Source: Anaerolineales bacterium (GTDB taxonomy: Bacteria > Chloroflexota > Anaerolineae > Anaerolineales > E44-bin32). From it: DNA of 6,293 nucleotides. Every line of letters starts with the position of its first letter. Position 1 is the stretch's first letter. A program made the translations under genes and the position numbers. The DNA lies in assembly GCA_030608865.1 (NCBI GenBank), contig JAUWDI010000061.1, forward strand, positions 1 to 6,293, read 5' to 3'. Below, one piece after another: positions 5,944-6,293 of this stretch. The notes below the pieces were generated by a model that saw nothing but the letters and a program-made list of their open reading frames with translations, was not told the DNA's origin and did not search any database.

Positions 5944-6293
5944 ATGGCTAAGAAGAAAATTCGTGTCTTGATCTGCAAACCAGGTCTTGATGGTCATGAT
6001 CGCGGGGCGATGGTTGTAGCGCGTGCGCTGCGCGATGCTGGCATGGAAGTTATCTACACAGGTTTGCGGCAAACACCAGAGATGATCGCCGAATCAACGT
6101 TACAGGAAGACGTGGATGTCGTTGGACTCTCCATTCTTTCAGGGGCACATATGGCTCTGGTTCCCAAGATCGTCGAACTAATACGCGGTCAGGGCCAGAA
6201 AGATGTTGGCATCGTCCTCGGAGGGATCATCCCCGATGAGGATGTTATAAAACTCAAAAAACTGGGTGTAGCCGAGGTGTTCGGACCTGGAAC
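5944..6293 (+). CDS. Coenzyme B12-binding small subunit of an acyl-CoA mutase (partial)
   Basis: The frame is open from the ATG at 5944 to the window end, giving 116 residues with the C-terminus missing; the family is usually about 130-145 long. GAAGG (5931-5935) lies eight bases upstream as a ribosome binding site. The sequence is a Rossmann-like cobalamin-binding domain with the DxHxxG motif at D16-G-H18-D-R-G21, where His is the lower cobalt ligand. It also has the S63-x-L65 motif, and G93-G94 in LGGIIPDED, which binds the nucleotide tail. The segment DGHDRG...GLRQTPE...[10 protein letters not shown] closely resembles stand-alone IcmB-type small subunits and the C-terminal domain of methylmalonyl-CoA mutase. 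Such proteins work with a separate large subunit in carbon-skeleton rearrangement of methylmalonyl-, isobutyryl- or hydroxyisobutyryl-CoA. The partner is not in the window, so the substrate cannot be named. Confidence 0.92.
   Translation, partial: MAKKKIRVLICKPGLDGHDRGAMVVARALRDAGMEVIYTGLRQTPEMIAESTLQEDVDVVGLSILSGAHMALVPKIVELIRGQGQKDVGIVLGGIIPDEDVIKLKKLGVAEVFGPG

Overview
The window is a stretch of bacterial chromosome made of ordinary, well-conserved genes with unusually readable control regions. I see no mobile element, CRISPR array, rRNA or tRNA gene, and no clearly new system. Several features together suggest a member of the Chloroflexota or a related deep-branching, Gram-positive-like lineage. 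These are the hrcA-grpE-dnaK order under a CIRCE operator, a full T-box leader ahead of trpS, a TrpRS of the GDRPTG subgroup, and a stand-alone B12-binding mutase small subunit of the IcmB type. The lineage is inferred from gene content and family resemblance, not from a database search.

Layout. On the minus strand, positions 3788 down to 41 form a complete heat-shock operon. A sigma-70 type promoter (3759-3788) is followed by a perfect CIRCE operator (3718-3744), then hrcA (3713-2670), grpE (2624-1995) and dnaK (1982-84). A GC-rich palindrome at 41-64 probably terminates the operon. HrcA represses the operon at CIRCE, and GrpE is the nucleotide-exchange factor for the DnaK chaperone. No dnaJ is present before the terminator.

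On the plus strand, reading away from hrcA, a good promoter (3941-3969) drives a 108-residue thioredoxin (4005-4331) whose active site is CHPC instead of CGPC. No terminator follows it. A second strong promoter (4352-4380) starts a T-box riboswitch (about 4387-4722) ending in an intrinsic terminator. Its specifier codon is TGG and its acceptor-pairing base fits a G73 discriminator, so both tRNA-reading positions point to tRNA-Trp. This agrees with the next gene, trpS (4783-5787), so trpS should be induced when charged tRNA-Trp runs low.

After a 156-base gap with a possible -10 box, a coenzyme-B12-binding small subunit of the methylmalonyl/isobutyryl-CoA mutase family begins at 5944 and runs off the end of the window.

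The most useful points for follow-up are the atypical thioredoxin active site, the T-box that may also catch read-through from the thioredoxin gene, and the start-codon choices in hrcA, grpE and dnaK.
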